Origin: Corynebacterium pseudogenitalium
GTDB lineage: Bacteria > Actinomycetota > Actinomycetes > Mycobacteriales > Mycobacteriaceae
DNA: 64,000 bases
Direction: 5' to 3'
NCBI RefSeq assembly: GCF_024453815.1
Contig: NZ_CP072934.1
Location: 682,001-746,000, forward strand
Each line of letters opens with the position of its first letter. The first letter of the stretch is position 1. The notes under the pieces were generated by a model. That model had not been told where the DNA came from, searched no databases, and worked only from the letters and a program-made list of their open reading frames with translations. This document shows positions 49,449-59,162 of the stretch, one piece after another. A program made the translations under genes and the position numbers.

Positions 49449-51865
49449 AACACTTGATCAGCACCTGTTTGAGGAAAGTTCCAGTCACGCTCGGCCTCTT
49501 GAGTATTGCGTGGGCCACGTATTTAGCCTGCGTATTGTCGGGTGCGGCCCCGCGGGAGGCTTTCGGATTGCGCCTTCCCGTTGATCCCGACCTTTGGCAC
49601 TGGGCCACCGCAGGGCTGACCGCAGGTAACCTCGTCGGGCTCATCCTGGCCACTGTCGCAGCGCTGCTATTCGCAGTTCCAGCCGAGGTGCGACTTGGCT
49701 CTGCTCGCTTCGCGGTTGTGGCGACGGCTTCCGAGTTTGTAGCGCTTCCTTTCGGCTTCATTATCGGTAGTGCCATCGAGCGAGCAGGCTTTAACCTGTG
49801 GGGCCCAGACCTTGCCAACGAGACCTTTGTGTCTCCGGTCGCGTGGATCTTCGGGCCCGCCGCATTCGCCACTGCCTTCATGGGCGTGCTGTGGCGACGT
49901 CGCCTCCGCCTCGTGTTGCTTGCGATGATGACGACCCTTGTGCTCTACGACGGCTCACTCTCAGGCGTCGTTGCACTTGTCGCCATTGTCGCAGGGACCG
50001 TCGCTGGCGTCCTTGTCACGGACACAGGTACGCCACGCAGAATGTCGCTGCGGGAAGCACGGGTCCTGGTGGCTGCCCTGTTTCTTAGTGTTGCAATCGG
50101 ACCAGTTATCACGGCGATCAACCCCGCTGCACAGGGGCCTTTCGCAGGAGTGAGCAAGCTGATGTGGGAGCCGACAGTCGCAGGGCATTTAGTAGCCCAG
50201 CGGTGCGCTGACGCTACATCCGTCGCCTGCGCGGAAGCGATGGCGGTAAACAGTCAACATGGCCTCGGTCCCTTGCTGATGAATGCCTTGCCTATCGTTT
50301 TGTCAGCCATCCTTGCGCTGGGGCTCGTGCATGGCAGGAAACTGGCATGGTGGGCAGCCGTCCTCGTCAGCGTTGGATCCATTGCGGTGATCTGCTGGCA
50401 AACAATCGGTGGGGGAGCAGACGGCTCTACCGCTGTGAACACAATACTGGTAGTTCTCCCGTGGCTGGTCACCATTGCAGTCCTCATTGCCACTCGCCGC
50501 CGGTTCACGGTTCCGTCCAACTGGTACCGTGGCGCGGCGATCATAGGAGGGACGTGGTTAGCAACCGCAGCACTGTGGACCTGCGGAGCCTGGGTTGTGC
50601 GAGACGGCTTCCTCGGAGGAGCATCGATAAGCGCGCTGCTTGCTGAGCTGCCGAACAGGTACCTCCCACCCGTGGTAGCTGTGCTGGCTCCAACGCATGC
50701 GTTCCCCATCAGCTCCGTGGCGTGGATCTTCTACGAATGGGTGGGAATCATATTCTGGATTACCGCGTTGATTGCACTGTTTGAGGTGCTGTCCGCGCCG
50801 CCGTCCGAAGCGCACGCGCAGGACCGCCAGCGAGCCCGGGAGATTCTGGTCCATGGGTCCGGTGACCACCTCGCGTGGATGGGGCTGTGGGAAAGAAACC
50901 GCTACTTTTTCTGCGGGACGGACTCCGGCGACGGAGAAGGCGTCGTCGCGTACCGCGTCTCCTACAACGTCGCTGTCACGGTCGGAAGTCCCGTGCACCG
51001 AGGCACGATGACAGAAGAAGCCGTTGCCAGTGCGTTTGAAGAGTTCGCCGCACGTCAAGGCTGGAGAATCGCGTGGTACTCAGTGCCCGGCACCTTTGCT
51101 CGTCCCGACTTCCGACGCATCCACGTCGCCGAAGAATCCATGTTGCTGACGGACAACATCGAGTTCAAAGGCAAGAAATTCCAGAACATCCGAACCGCGC
51201 GCAACCGTGCGGCGAAAGAAGGCGTGCGCGCCGTGTGGACGAGCTGGGCCGAAAGCCCAGTGGAAATGCGTGAGCGCATCGTCGCGCTCTCAGAACAATG
51301 GGTCGCAGATAAAGCACTTCCAGAAATGGGCTTCACCTTGGGAGGGCTCGACGAGCTCCGCGACCCGGACACCAAACTCCTCCTCGCAGTGGGCGACGAC
51401 GGCAGCCTGCACGCAGTGACGAGCTGGCTGCCCGTCTACGAAGGCGGCGCCCTCGTCGGCTACACCCTTGACTTCATGCGCCGCGACGCGAACGGGTTCC
51501 GGCCAGCCATCGAATTCCTTCTCGCGGAAAGCGCCCGCATCGCTGCCGAGCAAGGACTTGGATGGGTCTCCCTCTCCGGAGCGCCGCTGGCTCGAACGGA
51601 TGCGCCGGAATCACTCGTAGAAATCATCCTGGATAAGGCCGGTGCGACGATCGAGCCACTCTACGGCTTCCGCTCACTCGCTGCCTCGAAGCACAAATTC
51701 CACCCGACGCACCAAGGCTGGTACCTGCTGTACGAAGACGAAATGTCACTCGCTAATATCTCGCTAGCAGTCATTCACTGTTACCTGCCGGACATGAAGA
51801 AGTCGGACATGATGACCGTGGTCAAGGAGTTCCTGGGCCGGCCAAATCTTGCGCAAAGAGGGTAG
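49445..51865 (+). CDS. MprF-like aminoacyl-lipid synthase (DUF2156)
   Basis: 806 residues. The N-terminal 440 residues are multi-pass membrane sequence; residues about 450-800 form the DUF2156 domain of lysyl/alanyl-phosphatidylglycerol synthases (HGSGDHLAWMGLWERNRYFF, AYRVSYNVAVTVGSPV, FKGKKFQNIRTARNRAAKEG, and KHKFHPTHQGWYLLY near the end). Such enzymes move an amino acid from aminoacyl-tRNA to a lipid and lower the negative charge of the membrane; a related C. glutamicum enzyme alanylates diacylglycerol or phosphatidylglycerol. The amino acid and lipid here are unknown. Translationally coupled to the upstream esterase. Confidence 0.88.
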   Translation: MKHLISTCLRKVPVTLGLLSIAWATYLACVLSGAAPREAFGLRLPVDPDLWHWATAGLTAGNLVGLILATVAALLFAVPAEVRLGSARFAVVATASEFVALPFGFIIGSAIERAGFNLWGPDLANETFVSPVAWIFGPAAFATAFMGVLWRRRLRLVLLAMMTTLVLYDGSLSGVVALVAIVAGTVAGVLVTDTGTPRRMSLREARVLVAALFLSVAIGPVITAINPAAQGPFAGVSKLMWEPTVAGHLVAQRCADATSVACAEAMAVNSQHGLGPLLMNALPIVLSAILALGLVHGRKLAWWAAVLVSVGSIAVICWQTIGGGADGSTAVNTILVVLPWLVTIAVLIATRRRFTVPSNWYRGAAIIGGTWLATAALWTCGAWVVRDGFLGGASISALLAELPNRYLPPVVAVLAPTHAFPISSVAWIFYEWVGIIFWITALIALFEVLSAPPSEAHAQDRQRAREILVHGSGDHLAWMGLWERNRYFFCGTDSGDGEGVVAYRVSYNVAVTVGSPVHRGTMTEEAVASAFEEFAARQGWRIAWYSVPGTFARPDFRRIHVAEESMLLTDNIEFKGKKFQNIRTARNRAAKEGVRAVWTSWAESPVEMRERIVALSEQWVADKALPEMGFTLGGLDELRDPDTKLLLAVGDDGSLHAVTSWLPVYEGGALVGYTLDFMRRDANGFRPAIEFLLAESARIAAEQGLGWVSLSGAPLARTDAPESLVEIILDKAGATIEPLYGFRSLAASKHKFHPTHQGWYLLYEDEMSLANISLAVIHCYLPDMKKSDMMTVVKEFLGRPNLAQRG

Positions 51866-51903
51866 ATAAGTTAGTGCATTCGCGTTCTTTGCAGAAATGC
51901 GAA

Positions 51904-51942
51904 ACCCCCGCAGCCTATTTGCGCAGGCCGCGGGGGTGTTTT
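51904..51942 (+). terminator. Terminator of the esterase/MprF operon
   Basis: A long stem ACCCCCGC...GCGGGGGT, extended inward by GCCT / AGGC, followed by GTTTTG, 39 nt past the stop. It also separates the operon from the opposing tRNA. Confidence 0.8.
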
Positions 51943-51943
51943 G

Positions 51944-52016
51944 CGCCCCAGAGAGGATTCGAACCTCCGACACCGGCTTTAGGAGAGCCGTGCTCTATCC
52001 CCTGAGCTACTGGGGC
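51944..52016 (-). tRNA. tRNA-Arg (anticodon CCU)
   Basis: On the minus strand the acceptor stem is GCCCCAG / CTGGGGC, the D arm has GCTCAGGGGGATAGAGC, the anticodon arm is CGGCT CTCCTAA AGCCG (anticodon CCT), and the T loop is GGTTCGAATCC. The discriminator base is G and CCA is not encoded. It reads AGG codons. Confidence 0.95.
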
Positions 52017-52096
52017 AACTCGACTAACAGTACCGCAGGACAGAAGTGATGCCAAAGTCGCGGGCGCCCGCGACGGCATCGCTATTTGCCCGGGTG

Positions 52097-52378
52097 CTAG
52101 GCCTCTTCGCCGGTCAGTTCGCGCAGCTTCGCGCGAACAGCGGACGCGGCAGGGTTGGTCGCGTGCGTGCCGTCAGAATAGAGGACGGTGGGGACGACGC
52201 GGTTGCCGTCGTTGACGGACTCGACCCACGCGGCGGCGTCCTCGGCGCCTTCGGCTTCGACGTCAACGACGTCGTAAGGGGTTTCGGTACGGTCGAGGCG
52301 CTCGCGAAGCTTCTTGCAGAACGGGCACCAATCGGTTGCGAAGATGGTGACGTGGGAAGAGGTTTCGGGAGTGGTCAT
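52097..52378 (-). CDS. mrx1: Mycoredoxin (glutaredoxin-like)
   Basis: A 93-residue thioredoxin-fold oxidoreductase with active site WCPFC (Cys18, Cys21) and TVLYSDGTHATNPAA near the end. In mycothiol-producing actinobacteria such proteins reduce protein-mycothiol mixed disulfides. The ATG at 52378 overlaps the folA stop (ATGA) and gives the family length. Same position as in C. glutamicum (next to folA-thyA-cysQ). Confidence 0.88.
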   Translation of the reverse strand: MTTPETSSHVTIFATDWCPFCKKLRERLDRTETPYDVVDVEAEGAEDAAAWVESVNDGNRVVPTVLYSDGTHATNPAASAVRAKLRELTGEEA

Positions 52379-52866
52379 GATTTTGGGCCTAACCTTTCGA
52401 GGCGTTGGTACTTGAAACGGGTGCCATTGGCGGAGGTATGCCACGGTCCATCAGAAACGATAGCGAAGTCATCGGTGACGCGGGGCGCGCGGACGGCGGA
52501 CGCTCCGAGCTTGTCTGCGACGTGGACATCGACGATCGTGCGTTCAATGACGTCTACTTCGTCGATGGTTGCTTCGTAAATCTGGCCACCGCCGATGATC
52601 CAGGCGGACGTCTTCAAATCTGGGATGTCGCGGGACACGAAGGCGCCGTCGGACCACTCGCCGGGCTCGCGCGAGGACAACACATGGTTTGTTCTGCCCG
52701 GCAGCGGCTTGATGGGGAGGTGGTCCCAAGTCTTGCGCCCCATGATGATCGGGTGGCCCAGCGTGATCTCCTTGAAGTGGCGCAGGTCCTCAGGCAGGTG
52801 CCAGGGCATGCCCACGCCGTCGCCGATGATGCCGTCGATGCTTTCGGCCCAGATCGCGCCCAGCAT
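52375..52866 (-). CDS. folA: Dihydrofolate reductase
   Basis: A 163-residue DHFR that regenerates tetrahydrofolate after the ThyA reaction. Motifs: LGAIWAESIDGIIGDGVGMPWHLPEDLRHFKEI, with the substrate-binding acidic residue in LPEDLRHF, and IMGRKTWDHLP and AWIIGGGQIYEAT for NADPH. Start codon overlaps the thyA stop by one base (TAATG). Confidence 0.94.
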   Translation of the reverse strand: MLGAIWAESIDGIIGDGVGMPWHLPEDLRHFKEITLGHPIIMGRKTWDHLPIKPLPGRTNHVLSSREPGEWSDGAFVSRDIPDLKTSAWIIGGGQIYEATIDEVDVIERTIVDVHVADKLGASAVRAPRVTDDFAIVSDGPWHTSANGTRFKYQRLERLGPKS

Positions 52867-53666
52867 TAGACGGACACCTGCGCTTTGATCGTCGGGTGCG
52901 GGTCGTAGCCGACGACTTCGATGTCGGAGAAGTCGTAGTCAAACAGCGACTCTGCCTTCCGCAGCTTGAGCTGCGGGTAGGGGCGAGGCTCACGGGAGAG
53001 CTGCTCGCGCACCTGGTCGAAGTGGTTGTTGTAAATGTGGCAGTCGCCGCCGGTCCAGATGAGTTCGCCGACCTCGAGACCTGCCTGCTGTGCAAACATG
53101 TGCGCGAGCAGGGCATAGGAGGCGATGTTAAACGGCACGCCCAGGAACATGTCGGCGGAGCGCTGGTACACCTGCAGGCTCAGCTTGCCGTCAGCTACAT
53201 ACAGCTGGAACAGCAGGTGACACGGCAGCAGCGCCATGTGCTCGAGCTCGGAGACGTTCCACGCGGACACCAGGTTGCGGCGCGAATCTGGGTCCTCCCT
53301 CAACAGCTCGAGCGCGCGCGAAATCTGGTCCACGTGCTGCCCATCGGGGGTAGGCCAGGAACGCCACTGCACACCGTAGACCGGGCCGAGCTCGCCATTT
53401 TCGTCGGCCCACTCGTTCCAGATGCGCACGCCGTGTTCCTGCAGCCAGGTCACGTTGGAGTCGCCGCGGAGGAACCACAGCAGCTCGCCCACGACGCCCT
53501 TGAAGTACACCTTCTTGGTGGTCAGCAGGGGGAAGGACTCGGAAAGGTCGTAGCGCAGCTGGCGGCCGAAGACGCTTCGCGTGCCGGTGCCGGTGCGGTC
53601 GCCCTTATCGGTGCCGTTTTCCAGGACGTCGCGCAGGAGGTCTTCGTACGGAGTCACCAGGCTCAC
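52866..53666 (-). CDS. thyA: Thymidylate synthase
   Basis: 266 residues, the usual ThyA length, making dTMP from dUMP with methylenetetrahydrofolate. [14 protein letters not shown] opens the protein and the catalytic Cys is in [24 protein letters not shown] is the C-terminal folate-site block. The GTG at 53666 overlaps the cysQ stop (GTGA) and is chosen over a longer frame running back into cysQ. Confidence 0.95.
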   Translation of the reverse strand: MSLVTPYEDLLRDVLENGTDKGDRTGTGTRSVFGRQLRYDLSESFPLLTTKKVYFKGVVGELLWFLRGDSNVTWLQEHGVRIWNEWADENGELGPVYGVQWRSWPTPDGQHVDQISRALELLREDPDSRRNLVSAWNVSELEHMALLPCHLLFQLYVADGKLSLQVYQRSADMFLGVPFNIASYALLAHMFAQQAGLEVGELIWTGGDCHIYNNHFDQVREQLSREPRPYPQLKLRKAESLFDYDFSDIEVVGYDPHPTIKAQVSV

Positions 53667-54439
53667 TTCGCGACGACCCCTTCGAAGGAGCCGTGCTCGT
53701 CGTAGTACTTCGCGCAGGCTTCCAGGATGTCGTCGGCAAGCTCCGGACGGCAGATGAGCAGATCCGGGATGTAGGTGTCCTTGTTGTTGTACTTCAGCGG
53801 CGAGCCGTCGAGGCGCGAGCAGTGCAGGCCCGCAGCCATGGACACACCAACTGGTGCTGCCTGGTCCCACTCGTACTGGCCACCGGCGTGTACGTAGGCG
53901 TCAAAATCGCCGAGCAGGACATGCATTGCCTTCGCGCCAGCGGAACCGACGGGGTTGGTCTCGAAGCCGAGGGCATCAGCAACGAACGGGGCGATCGCCG
54001 GCGGGCGGTTGCGCGACATTGCGATCTTCTTCGCGAACGGCCCCGAGACGTGGCGTACGTCGGAAGATTTGAATACGACGCCAAGGTCCGGCAGACCTAC
54101 CGCCGCGTGGGTCGGGACGCCGTCTTCGACGAGCGCGATGTGCACGGCCCAGTCCTGGCGGCCGGTTGCGAACTCCTTCGTGCCGTCGAGCGGGTCAACA
54201 ATCCAGACGCGGTTGTTGCTGAGACGGGAGTGGTCGTCGGCTGCCTCTTCGGACAGAAATGCATCGCCCGGGCGGTGCTGCTCAAGCACGCGCGCGATCC
54301 AGTTCTGTGCCAGGTCGTCGCCGGCTTCTCCAAGTTCACGTCCGCGGAGAAGGCCAACACCGCGAATACCCTTGAGGATCTCGCCGGTGCCTTGCGCGAT
54401 TAAGTTTGTCAGCCGAGAGTCTGAATACTGAGCAGTCAT
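53663..54439 (-). CDS. cysQ: 3'(2'),5'-bisphosphate nucleotidase CysQ
   Basis: A 258-residue IMPase-superfamily enzyme that hydrolyses phosphoadenosine phosphate from sulfate assimilation. Motifs are [29 protein letters not shown] and [17 protein letters not shown]. First gene of an operon cysQ-thyA-folA-mrx1 with 1-4 nt overlaps at each junction. It is the third IMPase-family gene in the window. Confidence 0.9.
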   Translation of the reverse strand: MTAQYSDSRLTNLIAQGTGEILKGIRGVGLLRGRELGEAGDDLAQNWIARVLEQHRPGDAFLSEEAADDHSRLSNNRVWIVDPLDGTKEFATGRQDWAVHIALVEDGVPTHAAVGLPDLGVVFKSSDVRHVSGPFAKKIAMSRNRPPAIAPFVADALGFETNPVGSAGAKAMHVLLGDFDAYVHAGGQYEWDQAAPVGVSMAAGLHCSRLDGSPLKYNNKDTYIPDLLICRPELADDILEACAKYYDEHGSFEGVVAK

Positions 54440-54516
54440 GGCTTCGACTTTAGCGCGAAACCAGCCAAAGGAACCATTTCTTTTCGCCTGCCTGCACTAT
54501 CTGTATTCTGGCGGGC

Positions 54517-57500
54517 ATGGCCAAAGGAATCCTCGAACGCTTCAAACCGCAGGTGGCGACCTGGTTTGAAGAAGTATTCGAGGCGCCAACGCCAGTGCAG
54601 GAGCAGGCGTGGGCCACGATTTCCGACGGCGGCAACGCCCTGGTGGTAGCGCCTACCGGTTCTGGTAAGACGTTAGCGGCCTTTTTGTGGTCGTTGAATT
54701 CGCTCGTGGAGCGCGACGGGCAACAGGCCCTGCCAATCGATGGGGCGAACGCCAGCAGCCACGGCGGGGTGCGCACCTTATATATCTCGCCGCTGAAGGC
54801 CCTTGGTGTGGACGTCGAAAATAATTTGCGGGCCCCGCTCGGCGGGATTGGGCGCGTGGCGCAGCGCATGGGGCTGGACATACCGGATGTGTCGGTGGCG
54901 GTGCGCTCGGGCGACACCCCGCAAGCGGAGCGGTCCCGCCAGGTGCGCAAGCCGCCGGACATCCTGATCACCACGCCTGAGTCGCTGTATTTGATGCTGA
55001 CGTCGAAGGCCGCGGGCATCCTGCGGACCGTGGACACCGTAATCGTGGACGAGATTCACGCGCTCGCGGGCACGAAGCGCGGCGTGCACCTGGCGCTGTC
55101 GCTGGAGCGGCTCGGCCGCCTCGCGGGGGACTTTCAGCGCATCGGGTTGTCTGCGACGGTGCGCCCGCTGGAGGCCGTGGCGGACTTCCTCGGGCCTCGC
55201 ACGACGATCATCCAGCCGCCGGGGGAGAAGCGCTGGGACCTCGCGGTGCGGGTGCCGGTGGCCGATATGAGTGACCTGCCGGTGCCGGAGGAGGCGTCGA
55301 CAATTGGGGACGCCATCGTCGACGACGCGCTGGACCTCGACGGGGAGACCGCGGCGCTGATGCCACCGGCGCCGAAGTCGATTTGGCCGCACATCGCGGA
55401 ATCGGTGTACCGGGAGGTCATGGCGCACCGCTCGACGATCGTCTTCGTGAACTCGCGGCGCACGGCGGAGCGGCTCACCAGCCAGCTCAACGAGCTGTGG
55501 GCGAAAGAGCACGACCCCGAAGCGCTTAGCCCCGCTACTCGACGCCCCCCTGCACAGCTGGGCAAAGGGGTCGACCTCGCGGGGGAGGCAGCGCCCGTGA
55601 TCGTGCGGGCGCACCACGGTAGCGTGTCCAAAGACGAGCGGGCCACGACGGAAACGATGCTGAAAGAGGGCACGCTCAAAGCGGTCGTGTCGACGTCCTC
55701 GCTGGAACTCGGCATCGATATGGGTGCGGTGGAGCTGGTGATCCAGGTGGAGTCGCCGCCGTCGGTCGCCTCCGGGCTGCAGCGCGTCGGGCGCGCCGGG
55801 CACACGGTGGGCGCGATCTCGCACGGCTCGTTCTATCCGAAGCACCGCTCCGACCTGGTGCAAACGGCCGTGACCGTGCCGCGGATGCGCGACGGGCTCA
55901 TCGAGGAGCTGCGCACGCCACGCTCCCCGCTGGACGTGCTGGCCCAGCAGACGGTGGCTGCAGTGGCGGTCGAGGACCTCGAGCTCGATGACTGGTACGA
56001 GACCGTCACCCGCGCCTGGCCCTACCGGTCACTCGACCGGGATGTCTTTAACGCCGTCATCGACCTGGTCACCGGCGTGTACCCCTCGACGGACTTCGCG
56101 GAACTGAAACCGCGCGCCTGGCTCGACGGCACCGTCCTCAAGGCGTTGCAGGGCGCGCAGCGCGTCGCGGTCACCAACGCCGGCACCATCCCGGACCGCG
56201 GGATGTTCGGCGTCTTCCTCGTCGGCTCCGAAGCAGAGGGCGGGGCGCCGCGCCGCGTCGGCGAGCTCGACGAGGAAATGGTCTACGAGTCCCGCGTCGG
56301 CGACGTGTTCACGCTCGGAGCGACGAGCTGGCGGATTGAAAACATCACGCGCGACCAAGTGCAGGTCTCGCCCGCGCCGGGGCATACCGGCAGGCTGCCG
56401 TTCTGGTCGGGAGAGGGCGTCGGGCGCCCGTACGAACTCGGCAAGGCGCTCGGCGCGTTCAGGAGGGAGGTGCGCGGCGGAGCGGGCGTCGATAATTCGC
56501 TCGATGCGTACGCGCGCGACAATCTGCGGGCCTACCTTGAGGAGCAAGAGGAGGCCACCGGCGTGCTGCCAGACGAGACGACGCTGGTGCTCGAGCGCTT
56601 CACCGACGAGCTCGGGGACTGGCGCGTGGTGCTGCACACGCCGTTCGGCAAGGGTGTGAACGCCGCGTGGGCGCTGGCCGCCGGGTGGCGGATCGCGCAG
56701 GAGACCGGGATGGACGCCCAGGCCGTGGCCGGCGACGACGGCATCGTTCTGCGCCTGCCCCAAGGCGACCACGAACCCTCCGGGGCCCTGTTCCAATTCG
56801 ACGCCGACGAGATCACCGACATCGTCACCGAGCAGGTGGGAAACTCCGCTCTGTTCGCTTCCCGGTTCCGCGAGTGCGCCGCCCGCGCCCTCTTGCTGCC
56901 GCGCCGCAACCCCGGCAAGCGCGCGCCCCTGTGGCAGCAGCGCCAGCGCGCCGAGCAGTTGTTGGATGTGGCCCGGAATTACCCGTCGTTTCCGATCATC
57001 CTGGAAACGGTGCGCGAGTGTCTCCAGGACGTCTACGACCTGCCAGCGCTGCAAGAAGTCATCCGTGACCTGCAGACGCGCCGGGTGCGCATCGCGGAGG
57101 TGACCACGCAGCAGCCGAGCCCGTTCGCCTCATCGCTGCTGTTCAACTACACCGGCGCGTTCATGTACGAAGGCGACACCCCGCTCGCGGAGAAGCGGGC
57201 GGCGGCGCTCGCGCTGGACCCGTCACTGCTAGCCAAACTGTTGGGCACCGTGGAGCTGCGCGAGCTGCTGGACCCGGAGGTGATCGCCGAGGTGGACGCG
57301 TCGCTGCGCCGGGTCGGCCGCGCCGAGACACCGGAGCAGTTCGCCGACACCCTGCGCCTGACCGGCCCGGTGCCTGTGGACGAGCTCGCGGTGTACACCT
57401 CGGTGCCGCTCGCGGGAGTGGAGGCGTCGCTCGGGCCACGCGTGATGCGGGTGCGCATCGGCGGCAGGGAACACGTTGCGCAGGCGCTCGACGCACCGCT

Positions 57501-59148
57501 GCTGCGCGACGGCCTTGGCGTGCCGGTTCCGCCCGGGGTGGCAGCGCAGGTGGCCACCATCCCCGATGCGCTCGCCCAGCTCGTGCGTCGCTGGGTGCGC
57601 ACCCGCGGCCCTTTCACGCTGCGCGCGCTTGCCGACGCCTTCGGGCTCGCGCTCGGCGCTGCCTACGCGGTGCTCCAACCGCTTGTCGACGCCAACTCCG
57701 TCATCGAGGGGCGCTTCCGCCAAGGCGTTGACGACCAGGAGTACGTCGCGCACGAGGTCCTGCGCGTGATCCGCTCCCGCTCCTTGGCGGTCGCGCGGGC
57801 GCAGGCCCGGCCGGTGTCTTCGTCGGCGTACGGGCGTTTCCTGCCAGCGTGGAGTAACGTCGCCGCGGCGGGAACGGTGCCTCCCTTACGCGGCGCCGAC
57901 GGGGTGTACTCCGTCATCGAGCAGCTCGCGGGCGTGCGGCTGCCGGCCTCTGCGTGGGAGTCCCACATCTTGCCGTCGCGAGTGGGGGACTACTCGCCGA
58001 TCATGTTGGATGAGCTGACTGCCTCCGGCGAGGTCATCATTGTGGGCGCTGGGTCGGCGGGGGCGAACGATCCGTGGATCATGCTGCTGCCGAGTGACTA
58101 CGCCGCGCAGCTCTTGCCGCAAGTCGACCCGCCGTTGCTCTCGCTCACGCAGCAGCACATCATGGACACGCTCGCAGCAGGTGGAGGCTACCTGTTCAGC
58201 GACCTGCTCACGCCAGCGACGACTGCCGAAGAGCTACGCGAATCCATGTGGGACCTTGTCGAGGCCGGCCACGTTTCACCGGATTCCTTCGCGCCGCTGC
58301 GCGCACGCCTTGCCGGTGGTAAGGCCGCGCACCGCGCGAAGCGGCGACCGTCCCGCTCCCGCATCCGCTCCGGCAGGACCTCGTTTACGCAAACCGCCCC
58401 GCCAGACATGGTGGGACGCTGGGCCGCCACCCCGCAGCCCGACACCGACCCGACCCGGCGCTCGCTCGCGCTTGGGGAGGCATGGCTGGACCGCTACGGG
58501 GTGGTGACCAAGGGCGCCGTCGTCGCAGAGAATGTCATCGGCGGCTTCGCGTTGGCGTACAAGGTGCTCTCCGGGTTCGAGGACTCCGGCAAGGCGCTGC
58601 GCGGCTACCTCATCGAGGGGCTTGGCGCAGCGCAGTTCTCCACCCCTGCGACGATTGATCGGCTGCGTGGCCAGCAGGACAGCGACGACGTCGCCGGTTG
58701 GCCATCGGGTGCGCGTGAGCCAAAGGTGTACGTGCTCGCCGCCACCGACCCGGCCAACCCCTACGGGGCCGCGCTGCCGTGGCCCGTGACCGGCCCGACC
58801 AGATCGGCAGGCGCGATGGTGGTGCTCGTGGACGGGCTGTTGGCGGCCCACATCACCCGTGGCGGCAAGAAGCTCACCACCTTCTTCGAGACCTTCCCGG
58901 AAGGCATCGAAGATCCGCTACCACTTGTCATCGACGCACTATCGGATGCCGTCGCCGCCGTGAGGATGCGCCCGCTCAACGTCGAAACCGTCAACGGCGA
59001 GCCCGCGTTCCGGCTCCGCGATCTTGGCGTGGCGGTGACGCACAAGGGCGTAAGAATCGGAGGCAAGCAGGCCGCGCCCCCGAAGCGGCGCGGGCGCAGC
59101 ATGACGGAGGCCCTAGGGGATCTGGACGGGCTCTCCTTCGACGATTAG
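54517..59148 (+). CDS. lhr: Lhr-type large ATP-dependent helicase
   Basis: A 1,543-residue superfamily 2 helicase. RecA domain 1 has VVAPTGSGKTLAAFLWSLNSL (about 45-65) and VDEIHALAGTKRG (motif II); domain 2 has STSSLELGIDMG and SGLQRVGRAGHTVG (motif VI, about 430). Then come the winged-helix and Lhr-specific beta domains (to about 860) and a long C-terminal domain found in bacterial Lhr, typical of full-length mycobacterial Lhr. It is a 3'-5' DNA translocase linked to DNA repair. TATTCT ends 7 nt before the ATG: probably leaderless. Confidence 0.93.
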   Translation: MAKGILERFKPQVATWFEEVFEAPTPVQEQAWATISDGGNALVVAPTGSGKTLAAFLWSLNSLVERDGQQALPIDGANASSHGGVRTLYISPLKALGVDVENNLRAPLGGIGRVAQRMGLDIPDVSVAVRSGDTPQAERSRQVRKPPDILITTPESLYLMLTSKAAGILRTVDTVIVDEIHALAGTKRGVHLALSLERLGRLAGDFQRIGLSATVRPLEAVADFLGPRTTIIQPPGEKRWDLAVRVPVADMSDLPVPEEASTIGDAIVDDALDLDGETAALMPPAPKSIWPHIAESVYREVMAHRSTIVFVNSRRTAERLTSQLNELWAKEHDPEALSPATRRPPAQLGKGVDLAGEAAPVIVRAHHGSVSKDERATTETMLKEGTLKAVVSTSSLELGIDMGAVELVIQVESPPSVASGLQRVGRAGHTVGAISHGSFYPKHRSDLVQTAVTVPRMRDGLIEELRTPRSPLDVLAQQTVAAVAVEDLELDDWYETVTRAWPYRSLDRDVFNAVIDLVTGVYPSTDFAELKPRAWLDGTVLKALQGAQRVAVTNAGTIPDRGMFGVFLVGSEAEGGAPRRVGELDEEMVYESRVGDVFTLGATSWRIENITRDQVQVSPAPGHTGRLPFWSGEGVGRPYELGKALGAFRREVRGGAGVDNSLDAYARDNLRAYLEEQEEATGVLPDETTLVLERFTDELGDWRVVLHTPFGKGVNAAWALAAGWRIAQETGMDAQAVAGDDGIVLRLPQGDHEPSGALFQFDADEITDIVTEQVGNSALFASRFRECAARALLLPRRNPGKRAPLWQQRQRAEQLLDVARNYPSFPIILETVRECLQDVYDLPALQEVIRDLQTRRVRIAEVTTQQPSPFASSLLFNYTGAFMYEGDTPLAEKRAAALALDPSLLAKLLGTVELRELLDPEVIAEVDASLRRVGRAETPEQFADTLRLTGPVPVDELAVYTSVPLAGVEASLGPRVMRVRIGGREHVAQALDAPLLRDGLGVPVPPGVAAQVATIPDALAQLVRRWVRTRGPFTLRALADAFGLALGAAYAVLQPLVDANSVIEGRFRQGVDDQEYVAHEVLRVIRSRSLAVARAQARPVSSSAYGRFLPAWSNVAAAGTVPPLRGADGVYSVIEQLAGVRLPASAWESHILPSRVGDYSPIMLDELTASGEVIIVGAGSAGANDPWIMLLPSDYAAQLLPQVDPPLLSLTQQHIMDTLAAGGGYLFSDLLTPATTAEELRESMWDLVEAGHVSPDSFAPLRARLAGGKAAHRAKRRPSRSRIRSGRTSFTQTAPPDMVGRWAATPQPDTDPTRRSLALGEAWLDRYGVVTKGAVVAENVIGGFALAYKVLSGFEDSGKALRGYLIEGLGAAQFSTPATIDRLRGQQDSDDVAGWPSGAREPKVYVLAATDPANPYGAALPWPVTGPTRSAGAMVVLVDGLLAAHITRGGKKLTTFFETFPEGIEDPLPLVIDALSDAVAAVRMRPLNVETVNGEPAFRLRDLGVAVTHKGVRIGGKQAAPPKRRGRSMTEALGDLDGLSFDD

Positions 59149-59162
59149 TGTTTCGGCTGGGT

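Noticed and set aside
56029..57054. 341-codon open frame antisense to lhr
   Set aside because: Shadow of a high-GC coding region; no motif and no ribosome site.
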